Positions 40,167 to 51,097 are shown, counted from the stretch's first letter. The stretch: DNA of 64,000 bases from Glandiceps talaboti (GCF_964340395.1 NC_135553.1:19913849-19977848), one strand, 5' to 3'. Program-made: numbers and translations. The notes: a model not told the origin generated them from the letters alone.

Positions 40167-41443
40167 GTATGAAAGAAGCTGCTGGTCGTGTTTGATGCTG
40201 GTGAAAACTGAGATTGTATTTCAACTGCTTTGCTTTCCTCGAGTACAACGTTTATAGGTTCTCTTGATTGATGTCTTTTCTTTGCAATTGGTTTCAACAC
40301 TATCTCTTTATCCTTGAACGATTTGGAGTAGTTTCGATATGCAAAAAGCGACACAAGGTTATCAATATGGTCTAATAAACTGTCATTGCTCTCACTTGTT
40401 TTGGCGTCCTCGTGTTGGCACTGCTGAAACAGGACGTGTGACATGACAACACAGTTGGCGTCGTTTTCGTGTAAGTGCGCCCTCTCTGAACCCATCATGA
40501 AGTGGTCATCCAGCAGACGTGCAATGTGATCGTTTGTTCCACTTTTCAGAGCTCTCAGTACAGAAGGCTGTAGTAATTTGAGTTTCGAGACATCGTCCGA
40601 ACTGAATTTGACAAGAGAAGATTCTGTAGACACGTCAGAGGTGGGTAAACACAATACTGCCATTACCTTTTTCAAAAGGGACAAAGTTCCATCTTTGTGT
40701 GCCACCAAACTGTTTAAGTAGTCCACATACTTTTGTCGTTTCGTCATTGGATTGAGAAACGACAGACAGTTGTCCTTGAGGAATTCATTGACTCTTTTGT
40801 AGGTTTTATCGAAACGGATGTACAGTTTGACTAAGTCACAATCTATGTCTATGGCTGCATTCACAGCATTCACCAGATGTTGCACTTCGCAGGTGACGTA
40901 ATGTAAAGCAAACAAGCCGGTGAAAAAGTTCCCAGAAAGCCATTTGGGTAGTGACGATTTTTTGCGACTAACGGCAAACAAGTTTCGTCTGTTTTCACTG
41001 GTGGTAAACATACTTATGCTAACTGTTTGAATGTCTGCACGTAACTGTTGGAGTGAAAACTCGATGATTTCCTTCCATCTTTTCATCTGATTGACGTCCA
41101 CTGTGGGGATGTTTTGGTTGAAATAGATACACATTTTCCTAAGAGTCCTCATAAGAATTTCGAAAAACGGGTTGTCACTGACATACTTTTTGCCATCGAA
41201 TGTCCAAGAAAACACGTAGTTGTCAAACTGTTCATACTTGACATAATTTGTCCAATCCCCAGAAGTGGTTTCTGTAAAACATGTGTAAAGGAGCTCTTCG
41301 TTGTCTGTGTCACTCAACAAGACACATGTTTCTTCTTTCTTCTCACACAAACTCAATTTGACCAGTGTCTCCCATTCCTGATAGTTGGATTTTGTAGGCA
41401 AGGGACCAAACACGACCTGATGTGACTGTCGCAGAAGATCCAT
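40148..41443 (-). CDS. Unknown 431-aa protein
   Basis: Intact ORF from ATG 41443, mostly helical with no membrane span. It ends in a Cys-containing tail WCCIL, a possible C-terminal CaaX-like lipidation signal (CCIL). A stretch of Asp/Glu/Ser-rich sequence near 345-360 looks disordered. Transcribed in the same direction as the 518-aa gene, separated by 25 bases with a poly-T run. No family recognised. Confidence 0.75.
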   Translation of the reverse strand: MDLLRQSHQVVFGPLPTKSNYQEWETLVKLSLCEKKEETCVLLSDTDNEELLYTCFTETTSGDWTNYVKYEQFDNYVFSWTFDGKKYVSDNPFFEILMRTLRKMCIYFNQNIPTVDVNQMKRWKEIIEFSLQQLRADIQTVSISMFTTSENRRNLFAVSRKKSSLPKWLSGNFFTGLFALHYVTCEVQHLVNAVNAAIDIDCDLVKLYIRFDKTYKRVNEFLKDNCLSFLNPMTKRQKYVDYLNSLVAHKDGTLSLLKKVMAVLCLPTSDVSTESSLVKFSSDDVSKLKLLQPSVLRALKSGTNDHIARLLDDHFMMGSERAHLHENDANCVVMSHVLFQQCQHEDAKTSESNDSLLDHIDNLVSLFAYRNYSKSFKDKEIVLKPIAKKRHQSREPINVVLEESKAVEIQSQFSPASNTTSSFFHTWCCIL

Positions 41444-41468
41444 GGTTCTTGCACAATTTTTTTTTTTT

Positions 41469-43025
41469 TTACTTTACCAATTGATTGTTAATGCTAGCAG
41501 TTATACGAAAAAATTTAAAAGAGTTCGGTAGGAGTTCGTAACATTTTGTTGAAGTGCTCAGTTGCTTTCTCCATAAACTGTCTTCTATTTGGCAGTGACT
41601 GAAGGTGTCACACGAACCATAGAATTGCATGTAGGGTGACAGGTATTCTCTGTCTTTTCCTCTCTTGTTTGTTTTGTAATCCGAAAAAAGGGTCGGTATA
41701 GGAAGTGGCAGCTGTTTTGATGCAAGTGCTAGGTATCTTTTGAATTCGTCCTGAGACACGCGAGGAAAGTGTTTTTTCACCTGCCACAAGGAGCCACTGG
41801 ATTTTACAATAGTCACGTGACAAGGAACTTCGTCATCGTCGTCGAGGTAATAAAGTCGTGTGTATTTGTCACCCTTGTTCCAGGGCACAGCTGTGTAAGC
41901 CCTACTGGTTATACTACTTTTCAGTGTCTGGAATAGATGGTTGGTGAAATTGTGATCTCGATCATCATCGTACACGTAATCGTCCAAGAGACTCTTGACA
42001 AAAATGTGTCGTCCATCCACAACGTCTATTTTTTCATCCCCCTTTTGAATGGCTGCTATAATGTGCCTTCTAATTAAGCAGGGGAATATATTTTTACTGT
42101 GGTCAAGAGAGGAAACGATTTCGACAATGGCTGGCATGAAATCGTTGTATGAATTTTTAAATTCTTCACTGCGATATTTCAGGCGATAAATAACAAGCAG
42201 CATTTCATATACAAAAAGGCATTTTCCAACAAGGCTTCCCGAATACGAGCCGTTAGCTTTAACGATATCAAGAAGGGGATCGTAAACTGCCTCAGAATGG
42301 GTTATTGTCGGTGACATGTGTGCAATTATTGCCACGGCACACAATAGTTTCGATGCCATGTTCGTGTTGTCTGTTAAAATGTACACCTCTCTGCTCAACA
42401 CCAAACACAGGTCAAGAAAATCTGTCAGTGAATCTACAGGAAACTGCCAACGAGATTGTGACCGTATATTGGCCAAGTACAGTGTTGTAAACATTGGCAA
42501 GACTACTGAACAGGCAGTTACTCTGTATGAGTTTTCAACAACGTTTTCTGTTGTCATGTCCTGAAGTAACTGAAAGGACATACGTGTAACCATTTCTTTC
42601 TCCAATAGACGATAACGTTGTAATAGTATACCTGACCCAACGAAATCAAAGGAGATTTCTTGAGAGGGACCACTAAAACGAGAAGGTGTTATTTGTAGGA
42701 GGTTTCGAGTGAATAAATCAATGGTAAAAATCTCTTTTTCCTTTCTTTTCACCAGAGTCCAGCGATCAATGATACCACCGGACTTGCACCTTAAAACGTT
42801 TCTGGTCCTCGTGTACAAATGCACAAAGAGCAAACTCGTTCCTCTGGCCAAAGAATGTCCCAAATCGAAAGTTGCTTCGTATGAATAGATGAGTTTGTTT
42901 TGAGGCGCGTGGCCACTGTCTGTCAGTGGATGTATCACTGGCCATTGGGTTTCTCTGCTGTACACAGACAAGTGAGTCAATGGCTCTACAGACCGTACAA
43001 CAAAAGTGATGTAGGTGAATGACAT
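41469..43025 (-). CDS. Unknown 518-aa protein
   Basis: Intact ORF from ATG 43025. The N-terminal ~160 residues look beta-rich (possible C2-like or jelly-roll sheet), the middle is helical, and the last ~140 residues carry many aromatic and basic residues. No signal peptide. The divergent partner is the 933-aa gene at 43133, with a 107-base shared upstream region. Function not recognised. Confidence 0.75.
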   Translation of the reverse strand: MSFTYITFVVRSVEPLTHLSVYSRETQWPVIHPLTDSGHAPQNKLIYSYEATFDLGHSLARGTSLLFVHLYTRTRNVLRCKSGGIIDRWTLVKRKEKEIFTIDLFTRNLLQITPSRFSGPSQEISFDFVGSGILLQRYRLLEKEMVTRMSFQLLQDMTTENVVENSYRVTACSVVLPMFTTLYLANIRSQSRWQFPVDSLTDFLDLCLVLSREVYILTDNTNMASKLLCAVAIIAHMSPTITHSEAVYDPLLDIVKANGSYSGSLVGKCLFVYEMLLVIYRLKYRSEEFKNSYNDFMPAIVEIVSSLDHSKNIFPCLIRRHIIAAIQKGDEKIDVVDGRHIFVKSLLDDYVYDDDRDHNFTNHLFQTLKSSITSRAYTAVPWNKGDKYTRLYYLDDDDEVPCHVTIVKSSGSLWQVKKHFPRVSQDEFKRYLALASKQLPLPIPTLFSDYKTNKRGKDREYLSPYMQFYGSCDTFSHCQIEDSLWRKQLSTSTKCYELLPNSFKFFRITASINNQLVK

Positions 43026-43132
43026 GTTTATTTCTGTTTAGAATTAAGCTTCGCCGGCCGTTATTGCAATTGTTTACATTTACGACTTGGTCATTGTGCT
43101 AATATACAATTGTCATAGAGGAGTGTGTAAAA

Positions 43133-45934
43133 ATGGATGATTTTCTACAAAGTATGGAAAAAATGAACATTTCATGTGTTCCCATGGAGGAATCCGATGC
43201 GTTACCGCTGTGTATTAATCGTGAGGAAAACCATAGAAGAAAAGTACGACGGGAAAGAAAGTTTCCACCAAACATGTTTGTTCGTTTACCCTACAATGTC
43301 TCACTGCCCCTGCCTCCCGAGAATGCCTTTTGTTCATTACGTATACCTACAAGCGGTAAAAATAAAGTAAATATACCCTTTCAACCAATGACATCAGTTC
43401 CCGTCAAAACTGCAGACACTTATTTCCCTTCAGATGTAAATATTGATGATTTGAAGAAGGAAGTGACAACTAGCTATTCTCAACCAACACATGATCCTTT
43501 CCCTGTTGATGAAAGTGTCAAAACACGTGCACCAGCGTCCAATACACCCGAAAAAATGGTTCCAATTGAAATTTTTACCAAACCAATAACTTCAACACCT
43601 ATTAAAACCATTCACCCCAATCAGAAGCGGGATACCGTCACATGTACACCCTCCCAACCAACACCACTTCTGTGTGATATGGAAACTTTGATGGAGTTGT
43701 CAAAGAGAACGGAAACAGTGAAAAACAGTGAAGAAAAATTAATATTTAATCTTGACCTCGATTTATCAAAAGACTGTGAATTCAGTGATGTGTGCTACAC
43801 ACTGACATGTTGTTTGTTACCTTTCAACTGGAAGGTATGTACTTTGTACCGTCAAACAAAGGCCATGTTTACATATCTCGAGAAAGAGGAAATAGATCCA
43901 TCGTCAAGTTTCCGTAATGTCCTTGCGTCTATTCAGAACGCTCTCAAAACACTGCTGAAAACTTTGAAAATGAAGCACGATAAGGATTCTTTCAATTGGA
44001 TGGAATCAGAGTTGACTACAGAGATGAAGACAAAATTAACAACAATTGTTAAATTGAGCGGTGTGCATGGATCAAAAGATCCCATTTTGCTTCACGAAAA
44101 CATATCACGTTACCTTACACATGAAGAACTAAGCCGACTTGTAACAAACGTGTCACATCACAACAAGTCAAGTCGTCAGGTGGATGAAGTCCTTTTTGAT
44201 TGTCTGTCACAACTGATGTTGTTGTCTCTCACCAAAAGATTGAAAGGCATTGTGAAGGGAATCAGACGGTCATTAACTTTGCTGATCGCGGCCGCATTTG
44301 TAGTTGCCACTCAAAAACCCGAACAAATGGAAGACCTTAACACCTATATACAAAGCAAGCACATAGACTTTCACGAACAAGACGTGTCACCATTCGAAAA
44401 AGAGGCTATACTGACATATGCATCCAACAGCAAAACGGGCCTGATTTATCTCGTAAAACGTCTTGCAGAGAAACTCGACATTGTGTTGACCCATTACGAC
44501 GACAGTGCAGTACTCGTTGACAACATTGTTTTGTTTTACAAAAATGTCATATTACCTTTCTTTATATGTCTTGCTTCCATGTTAACTGAATGGAATGATG
44601 GGAAAGATTTCAATTTTAGTTATCTGAAAGCTTTGTCTTGCATTGAAACAGATTTGTGTTTTGACCTGAACGTTTTTGTAATAGATACATGTTGTTCAAA
44701 ACACGTGTCTGTAATACAAGAGTACGGACAATCTAGTGAGTACCTAAACTTACAACAAAAAACGTTCTTGGAAAAACTGTGTGAATTTCTTAAAAATTAT
44801 CCATCATGGTGGACATTTGAAAAACCTGTGTCATTTGACGAAGTCACTTGTTCGTTGGAAGAATTTCAGAAAGACCACGTGAAGAAAAAAGATGTCTGTC
44901 GAGATTTGTTTGTGAAAATCGTGCAAGCATTTCCTTTGTTCACGTTTGCTTACTGCATACCTATCAACGATGGAGGACGAACATCTTTGTTTCTAAATGC
45001 TGGTAGAGCATTTTGTAAAGAAGTGTTTTTGACTTGGCCCTTTGATTACAGTTCGCTTGAATTCCCAACAAAGTATACCTGTGTTGGTAACATGGAGGCC
45101 TACCTCGAACTACAGTATCACACACTGTCTCCTGCATGGCATGCCTATCAACAGTTACTATATCATGTTTTAAATGTTGCCAAATTCGATGTAAACCTTT
45201 ACACATGGTTGTTGGTTTCCGAACAGGGTTTGTCACCGTCTTCCTTAACCCAAGATGTGGTTAAAAAACTGACCAAAATCCCTGTCCCTATTGTAGTGAC
45301 AGAGTTCACGCGAGACAAAGTTCTGAATGATGTGGTATCTCAGGTCATGTCAGGCGAGACACATGCGATGACCCATAATGATGGACAATGTGAATTTGTT
45401 GGTATGGAAACAAAAGAAAATGACATTTTGAAAGTTGATAGGAGTGATGCCTTCAAATCATTTGAGTACTGTGTCCGAGCATTGGTTCGTGTTCAAGGGT
45501 CACCTATTTTAGGTACGATGTCATTGGACATGTACGACAAGGAATCTTTCACCAAAATGCCAACTTGGTTTACGAAACTGGTTTCTCTTCGTCCTGTTCG
45601 TGACAAACCGGTAAAACAATCTTTGACATCGTCGGCAAAATACTGTTATGCTAATGTCAAAGTCGGTTCAGATGTATTATGTCTGTCGAATGACATTGAT
45701 TTGAGAAAACAAATGCCCCTATGTCTTAGCAAAGAAAAAATGAAAGTGTATGTGCCCTCTCAAATCATTCATGACTACATTGAAATGGTGGGTGATAAGA
45801 ATCAGTCTTTGAACACAGCTTATTTGCAAATGTTTCATTTTATTAACCGGAACGACAACAGTGATTTGGCAAAGACACTACAAGATATTTGGGAATCGTT
45901 GAAAGTGAATTATTTGCCTACTGCTCTGGCATAG
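43133..45934 (+). CDS. Unknown 933-aa protein with disordered N-terminus
   Basis: Long intact ORF. The first ~190 residues are rich in Pro, Thr, Ser and Lys (several TP and SP sites, tandem-like PITSTPIKT blocks), suggesting a disordered, possibly phosphorylated tail. From ~200 the protein is largely helical with a hydrophobic cluster near 380-395 (LTLLIAAAFVVA) that may be buried rather than membrane. No catalytic signature is seen. Tegument- or capsid-associated roles are possible by size only. Confidence 0.75.
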   Translation: MDDFLQSMEKMNISCVPMEESDALPLCINREENHRRKVRRERKFPPNMFVRLPYNVSLPLPPENAFCSLRIPTSGKNKVNIPFQPMTSVPVKTADTYFPSDVNIDDLKKEVTTSYSQPTHDPFPVDESVKTRAPASNTPEKMVPIEIFTKPITSTPIKTIHPNQKRDTVTCTPSQPTPLLCDMETLMELSKRTETVKNSEEKLIFNLDLDLSKDCEFSDVCYTLTCCLLPFNWKVCTLYRQTKAMFTYLEKEEIDPSSSFRNVLASIQNALKTLLKTLKMKHDKDSFNWMESELTTEMKTKLTTIVKLSGVHGSKDPILLHENISRYLTHEELSRLVTNVSHHNKSSRQVDEVLFDCLSQLMLLSLTKRLKGIVKGIRRSLTLLIAAAFVVATQKPEQMEDLNTYIQSKHIDFHEQDVSPFEKEAILTYASNSKTGLIYLVKRLAEKLDIVLTHYDDSAVLVDNIVLFYKNVILPFFICLASMLTEWNDGKDFNFSYLKALSCIETDLCFDLNVFVIDTCCSKHVSVIQEYGQSSEYLNLQQKTFLEKLCEFLKNYPSWWTFEKPVSFDEVTCSLEEFQKDHVKKKDVCRDLFVKIVQAFPLFTFAYCIPINDGGRTSLFLNAGRAFCKEVFLTWPFDYSSLEFPTKYTCVGNMEAYLELQYHTLSPAWHAYQQLLYHVLNVAKFDVNLYTWLLVSEQGLSPSSLTQDVVKKLTKIPVPIVVTEFTRDKVLNDVVSQVMSGETHAMTHNDGQCEFVGMETKENDILKVDRSDAFKSFEYCVRALVRVQGSPILGTMSLDMYDKESFTKMPTWFTKLVSLRPVRDKPVKQSLTSSAKYCYANVKVGSDVLCLSNDIDLRKQMPLCLSKEKMKVYVPSQIIHDYIEMVGDKNQSLNTAYLQMFHFINRNDNSDLAKTLQDIWESLKVNYLPTALA

Positions 45935-46201
45935 GTATACTAATGTGGTATACCAAACGAAAAAACCAAAGGATTGATGATGGTGGTAGTCCATGATGAC
46001 CTGACTTTTCTGGCATTAGGATTGGTTGTTTTGTTTGTTCTTTGTTTGCAATTCTTTTTTCTCGTGTGTATTTTCCTGAAAATACCAAGATGTCTACCAT
46101 CAACAACACATGTGAGGAACAACAACAGTTGGCCAGAGCCACCAGATTTTACCTAAATAAACAGCAAAGATATTTTGCCTTGCTTTGCATTTCTAAGCAT
46201 G

Positions 46202-46234
46202 TGTTTGTTTGTTTGTTTGTTTGTTTGTTTGTTT
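46202..46234. repeat. (GTTT)n microsatellite
   Basis: Eight GTTT units, followed by a short (TG)n run to about 46262, in the gap between convergent genes. Confidence 0.95.
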
Positions 46235-46266
46235 ACTTTTTAGTGTGTGTGTGTGTGAGTGAGTGT

Positions 46267-48303
46267 TCAACAAACACCATCGATATATGCTATACGATCT
46301 GATCGACACAGAGTGAATTTGAAGTTTTTGGTTGTAAAATTCAAAACAATCTCATATCTCATGAACAATCTTCTAGCCCAGTGGAAATTTCTGTCACAAT
46401 CAAACAATACAATCTTGTCTGCTCCTTCGTTTCTTCCTTTCAAGGGCAATGTAGGAGTAGTGGTTGCAGTCTCTATTTCTCGTTTGTTGAAGAGAATGTC
46501 TTTGCTTTGAAATGGGTCTTCATTGTTGTTCAGTATTATTCCTTCCCATTTGTCCAGTGTCATGTCATACACAGAACATTCAATGATGAACTCCAAGGTG
46601 TCCGTCATACTAAAGAGGCCAACACAAACAATACCAAAGGCAGGCACATGAAACAAAGATGGCATGTATCTACCTCGAGTAATTGTGTCGGGATATGCTA
46701 TGGCCCTGGTCTCAAGGTGGTTCAATACACCCCAATTAGGGGCACTGTACGTGTTTGCAACAATCTCATTGGTGGACATAACTTCACTATTAAACTCGAC
46801 TTGTATCACGTGCATACTTTCGTCTCTAGCATTAGTGGCTGTAAAAATACAACATGTGTTTGGGCCCATTGTTACAGCACACATAGTTCTGTTACCCAAA
46901 TCTATGTCTGTAGGGATTTGAAAGAAATCGCACAATTTGATCACGTGATGATTCAACCGTGAAGAAATTATTCGCCAAGAACTGTTTGCATTTGCAAAAG
47001 TCAAACACTGATTGTCAGTTATGTCTTTGATAATCAAAATGTCCTTGAAATTGACTATTTCAAAGAAACCAATGTCTTCTTCGAGAGGTAATCTAGCGAT
47101 GTCACTAACAAGCATACTATTAAAGTGACATGTTAGATTCCATTTCGGTAGGCAACTTTCATCTGTTGAATTACAAGCAAAATTCGTCCCCACAATCATT
47201 ATTTTCTCTTCTGCTGCAAAGACACAGAACACCCTGTGACGATCAAGAACTGTGATGTCATATTCTCTACCCTTAGAGGTATTGCTCGGAAACGTGTACA
47301 GGACGTCTGTGTTTGTAGGTCTCGTCCCTTTTTCATGTAGTACAGAGTATTTGTCGTAAACATATAACCATCCTTTAGAAAACGACAGTTGTCTATATGT
47401 ATGGTCTTTTGGAGCATTTGTCGTCTTACGCATACTGTCTGTTATAGATTTAGTGATGGCTTTACTCAAATGATCTTCAAGGGCCTCTCCTACTGTTGTT
47501 TCCAGGAATGGATAATTGGAAATAATGTGTTGTTGGCACGAGTTCAGCAGTGAACCTTCAATATGAGTTTGTAAAAGATCATAAACTGCATTGTCGATCA
47601 GTTGGGATAAACAATTGTCCTCTGGATGGATCGCTAAAAAGATTCTGGCTATGTCAGTATGACACTCGTGATTCATTGCATGGTTCTGCCACGTTTTAAC
47701 AATGTTATAGACATCTCTTTCTGTCCCAATATATCTGGTTTTACGCTTAACGAATGACAACATGGTCTCTGTGTCCCATGTTCTGAAACTTGTCTCGACA
47801 AACATGAAAATTTCAGTCACTACAGCTGCGACTGCATCAATCAACCCATCACATGCACTGACATTTCTCAGTCGACTTATTTTTTGGAAGTAGTCTAAGA
47901 GATGTGTCACTGTCGTGTGACTCCCTATGACAGTAAACAGGCTTTCTCTTTCGAGGAGTTTGTGTTTGAGAGCATCAAAAAAGGGTTTCATATTCAGAAA
48001 GTCTGCTGCCATTGTTACTTTTGCGATGTTTTCATCAGACAGTGTGAAACGATTCCTTCTGAGATTATCATCTCTATACAAGATAACATCATGTATTTTT
48101 CCGTCAATTGCAAATTTGATAAAAAGATGCCAAAATTCCTCTGGGATGTAGTTCATTCTCAGTGAACTTAGATGAATGGCATCATGACCAGCAATGTCGT
48201 GAAAACGAATATGGCCACTTAGGAAAGGAATGTTTGCACGGAGACGGTCGACAGGTACAGAGTAACTCTCCTTACCTACAAATAGGAGTATTTTGCCGTC
48301 CAT
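46267..48303 (-). CDS. BTB/BACK-kelch-like protein, 678 aa
   Basis: The N-terminal ~115 residues form a BTB-like domain (LLFVGKESYSVPVDRL, FLSGHIRFHD, MNYIPEEFWHLFI, VTMAADFLNMKPFFDAL). A helical BACK-like region follows (about 120-290, including VYNIVKTWQNHA), then ~370 residues of short beta-rich blocks typical of a diverged kelch propeller. Probable cullin-3 adaptor. A broken relative with the same N-terminus and 3' end lies at 16874-17425. It is convergent with the 933-aa gene. Confidence 0.75.
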   Translation of the reverse strand: MDGKILLFVGKESYSVPVDRLRANIPFLSGHIRFHDIAGHDAIHLSSLRMNYIPEEFWHLFIKFAIDGKIHDVILYRDDNLRRNRFTLSDENIAKVTMAADFLNMKPFFDALKHKLLERESLFTVIGSHTTVTHLLDYFQKISRLRNVSACDGLIDAVAAVVTEIFMFVETSFRTWDTETMLSFVKRKTRYIGTERDVYNIVKTWQNHAMNHECHTDIARIFLAIHPEDNCLSQLIDNAVYDLLQTHIEGSLLNSCQQHIISNYPFLETTVGEALEDHLSKAITKSITDSMRKTTNAPKDHTYRQLSFSKGWLYVYDKYSVLHEKGTRPTNTDVLYTFPSNTSKGREYDITVLDRHRVFCVFAAEEKIMIVGTNFACNSTDESCLPKWNLTCHFNSMLVSDIARLPLEEDIGFFEIVNFKDILIIKDITDNQCLTFANANSSWRIISSRLNHHVIKLCDFFQIPTDIDLGNRTMCAVTMGPNTCCIFTATNARDESMHVIQVEFNSEVMSTNEIVANTYSAPNWGVLNHLETRAIAYPDTITRGRYMPSLFHVPAFGIVCVGLFSMTDTLEFIIECSVYDMTLDKWEGIILNNNEDPFQSKDILFNKREIETATTTPTLPLKGRNEGADKIVLFDCDRNFHWARRLFMRYEIVLNFTTKNFKFTLCRSDRIAYIDGVC

Positions 48304-48406
48304 ACTTTGACTTAAAATACTAAATAAAAAAAATCCATTTATACTAATTTTTACAAAAGAGACTTGTTTGATTGAATGAACTTTTTTTATATTACAATTG
48401 TGGCTT

Positions 48407-49561
48407 TCATCTGTACAACGTAGATTTCCGATGTCTCGCTTTTGATTTCTTGCTGTGGGCTCTGTACACCAAACACGTTGTGCTTACAATGACAGCAAGC
48501 ACACTGACGGCAATGACTGCACCAACTAGTATGTCGATGTTTTCTTTTTCATTCTCGGAGGGATTCTCTGTGGTACCTACATGGAATGTGCGAGTGTTCT
48601 TTAGTTTTCTTTTCCTCCCGACTATTTGTATGGGTTCGTGATTGAGTAACTGATCCGAGTGGTGCTCTGTCACAGTTTCCATAGTCGGCAACAATGTCTT
48701 CGACCTCACTGGACACTCTGCTGGATTCAGAACCCAATTGTTCACGGTTTCACCAACCTCGGCAAACTTTAGCATTTTGCAGTCACATTTAGCCGTGTAT
48801 GTTTGGCAGTGGTATGCAGAATTGTTCCAGTGACTAACACAATCGAATATTTTCTTGCAAGGCTGATATCTTTTCCCAATGAAAACATTTTCCACACATT
48901 TGCAACGATGTTCTTCATTTGACAGTTGGAGAGAGTTACATGTGGGTAAATGCATTATGCCTGGCGATCGGTTCCACAATGTTAGACAACCATGTGTTGG
49001 TAATGTGTTTTGATTTGTGCAAGTTTGCAATACACCATCCCTCAAAAAACAGTTGTTGTTGTTGTAATCGTCATTGTCAGGCAGACACTTTTGTTTTATG
49101 ATGAGTTTTTGATTTAGGGTTGGACGAGAACAATGCATGGTACCATTACACGTGCAATCCATTAAGTCACACACAATCTTTCTGGATTTTCCTGGATAGT
49201 TGACTCGTTGAAAATGACAAGCATCCAGTAACGTGCATCTGTCTTGTTGCCTATCAGTACATTGCTTTTCCAAATTGAAGTTGCAAACAGATTCTGTGCT
49301 GATGGCTTTGTTTTTCAACCACCAAGCAAGACAGTTTGTAGACGGTATTGGTATGTCACAATTTGCACCTACCATGCCATTTGCATTGCATGTACATATA
49401 GTGTCTTCTGTGTTGTGTTTATTTATTAGTTCTCGTCCCTTTCCATTGTTACAAGACTTGTCTGTGATCTCGTATTGCAGGTTTCCTTGTTGGGAAGTCA
49501 ATGTCGTGACCAGTGTGAGATACAGTAAGCTACACAATAAAACTGTTGCGTTTTGTTTCAT
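48407..49561 (-). CDS. Type I membrane glycoprotein, Cys-rich, 384 aa
   Basis: Signal peptide at 1-25 (VLLCSLLYLTLVTTL core), a ~300-residue ectodomain with more than 25 cysteines and several N-x-T/S sites, a transmembrane helix at about 340-363 (LVGAVIAVSVLAVIVSTTCLVY) and a short basic tail. Early CTCNANGMVGANCDIP resembles an EGF-like loop, and later Cys spacing suggests repeated modules. Probably an envelope glycoprotein or a captured host receptor. It is divergent from the gene at 49682, 120 bases apart. No known viral glycoprotein family is recognised. Confidence 0.8.
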   Translation of the reverse strand: MKQNATVLLCSLLYLTLVTTLTSQQGNLQYEITDKSCNNGKGRELINKHNTEDTICTCNANGMVGANCDIPIPSTNCLAWWLKNKAISTESVCNFNLEKQCTDRQQDRCTLLDACHFQRVNYPGKSRKIVCDLMDCTCNGTMHCSRPTLNQKLIIKQKCLPDNDDYNNNNCFLRDGVLQTCTNQNTLPTHGCLTLWNRSPGIMHLPTCNSLQLSNEEHRCKCVENVFIGKRYQPCKKIFDCVSHWNNSAYHCQTYTAKCDCKMLKFAEVGETVNNWVLNPAECPVRSKTLLPTMETVTEHHSDQLLNHEPIQIVGRKRKLKNTRTFHVGTTENPSENEKENIDILVGAVIAVSVLAVIVSTTCLVYRAHSKKSKARHRKSTLYR

Positions 49562-49681
49562 GACTTGATAGCTATAGTTTTATTTTCGTCTTGAAAATAC
49601 TGCACGTGTACGTTAGTATTCACATACACAGCTACATAAGTAGATGTACACCAGTTGTTTAGAAGCATTTGTGCAGGCAAC

Positions 49682-51034
49682 ATGTTTGACAGGTATAACA
49701 GGGCTGATCTTGTGTGTTTTAGCTATGCTGACCAGATTGGCCGATGCCAATTCGTTGTATTACCTAAATCAAACCTCGAAAAATATGTTCCGTTCTTGGC
49801 GGCAAGATTGTCATGGCCTTACAAAACTCTTGACATAGTGGATGGTCTAAAGACAATACATTTGACACCACATGCTTACTTGGGTACTGAAAATGTGACT
49901 GCCTTTGGGTGGTTAATGAAATATGTTTCACTCCATTGTGAATTCGGAAAGTATTACCTACACATGCTGAAAGACGACCCGCCATTGAGCGAACTGACAT
50001 CCATTGTAACCGTTGCTGACTATTTGGGGATGGATTGGTTCATTAGAGACATTGCATCGAAAACCATAGCAATGTATCGCCACAAAAAAAAACCTGCAAA
50101 TGCATTAGAGGAATTATTCAATGTGGTTGGAAAACTCGCCATAACCTTTGACGTAAATAATCCTAGCATCTCACTGTTCATAGAAAAAGTTATATTTGAA
50201 GCTTTAACACCACGTCAATTGCATCGAGTCTGTCACTGTTCTGTAGGCACAAAGAGTAGGAGACCACAAATGATAAAAAACGTCACAGCTACGGAAATGA
50301 CAGATTTGTGGAAGACTGTTCAGGAATGTGATATCACGACAACTCTTGGTCATTCTAACTGGTCGGTCCCAATATTCATACTGATTGTTGACATTCTGAC
50401 CAATGGAAGGGCGGCCAAAAGAGTGAAACATAAATTCAGCAAGATCATATTTTCATTTGCCTTGCATTTCTTCTTGGCCAAATGCAACGAAATGCAAGAT
50501 GATGAAACTGACGAGTTTGTCAGATACTTCCTAACGAGTTTTACAGATCTGATGAGTCACGTGGTCAAAGTGAGGTTCCATGTTCTGAGCAGTCTATTCG
50601 AATACATTAATCCGAGTAGAATGTACATCCTTTCGGGTGTGTCCATGTACAAACAGTTTCCCAAAATTCTACCCGACCAGTGTCCTAACTGTTGTACTAA
50701 CCTTGGAAGTAGTAAAATAAAGTGCCAGCGTTGTCAAACGATCACGTGTTCCCTTTGCACGTTGGAATGTTTGCAGTGTAAGGGAGAGTACTGTTTGAAC
50801 TGTGAACCGTTTGTATGTGGAGACCAATACATTGAAGATTGCATTGAAACGGAATTCTGCAACAGTATCATAGCACGTTTTCTTTTCATAGACGTGACCT
50901 GCATGAACTGCGTCATGTCAACTGATCCTGAAAGGAAAACGGAGGTGTTCTTGAGTGGTAATGCAGAAGGAATTCATCCGAGGTTTCGAAACCAAGTTTA
51001 CTTTCTGTTTACTTTGAGGTATGTCACGATATGA
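49682..51034 (+). CDS. BTB-like protein with C-terminal zinc cluster, 450 aa
   Basis: The ATG at 49682 is used because the longer frame would need a TTG start. The N-terminal ~120 residues resemble a BTB/SKP1 fold (IHLTPHAYLG, TSIVTVADYLGMDWF). A helical middle follows, then a cysteine cluster (about 335-390) with CPNCC, CQRC, CSLC, CLQC and CLNC pairs that could bind two or three zinc ions, reminiscent of B-box/RING-like folds. It may link ubiquitin ligases to targets. Same strand as the 933-aa gene 63 bases downstream. Confidence 0.7.
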   Translation: MFDRYNRADLVCFSYADQIGRCQFVVLPKSNLEKYVPFLAARLSWPYKTLDIVDGLKTIHLTPHAYLGTENVTAFGWLMKYVSLHCEFGKYYLHMLKDDPPLSELTSIVTVADYLGMDWFIRDIASKTIAMYRHKKKPANALEELFNVVGKLAITFDVNNPSISLFIEKVIFEALTPRQLHRVCHCSVGTKSRRPQMIKNVTATEMTDLWKTVQECDITTTLGHSNWSVPIFILIVDILTNGRAAKRVKHKFSKIIFSFALHFFLAKCNEMQDDETDEFVRYFLTSFTDLMSHVVKVRFHVLSSLFEYINPSRMYILSGVSMYKQFPKILPDQCPNCCTNLGSSKIKCQRCQTITCSLCTLECLQCKGEYCLNCEPFVCGDQYIEDCIETEFCNSIIARFLFIDVTCMNCVMSTDPERKTEVFLSGNAEGIHPRFRNQVYFLFTLRYVTI

Positions 51035-51097
51035 ATTCATATAAACATTACAAACATTGGATACGAACACTCATTTGCAGACAGACAGTGAGAGGAG

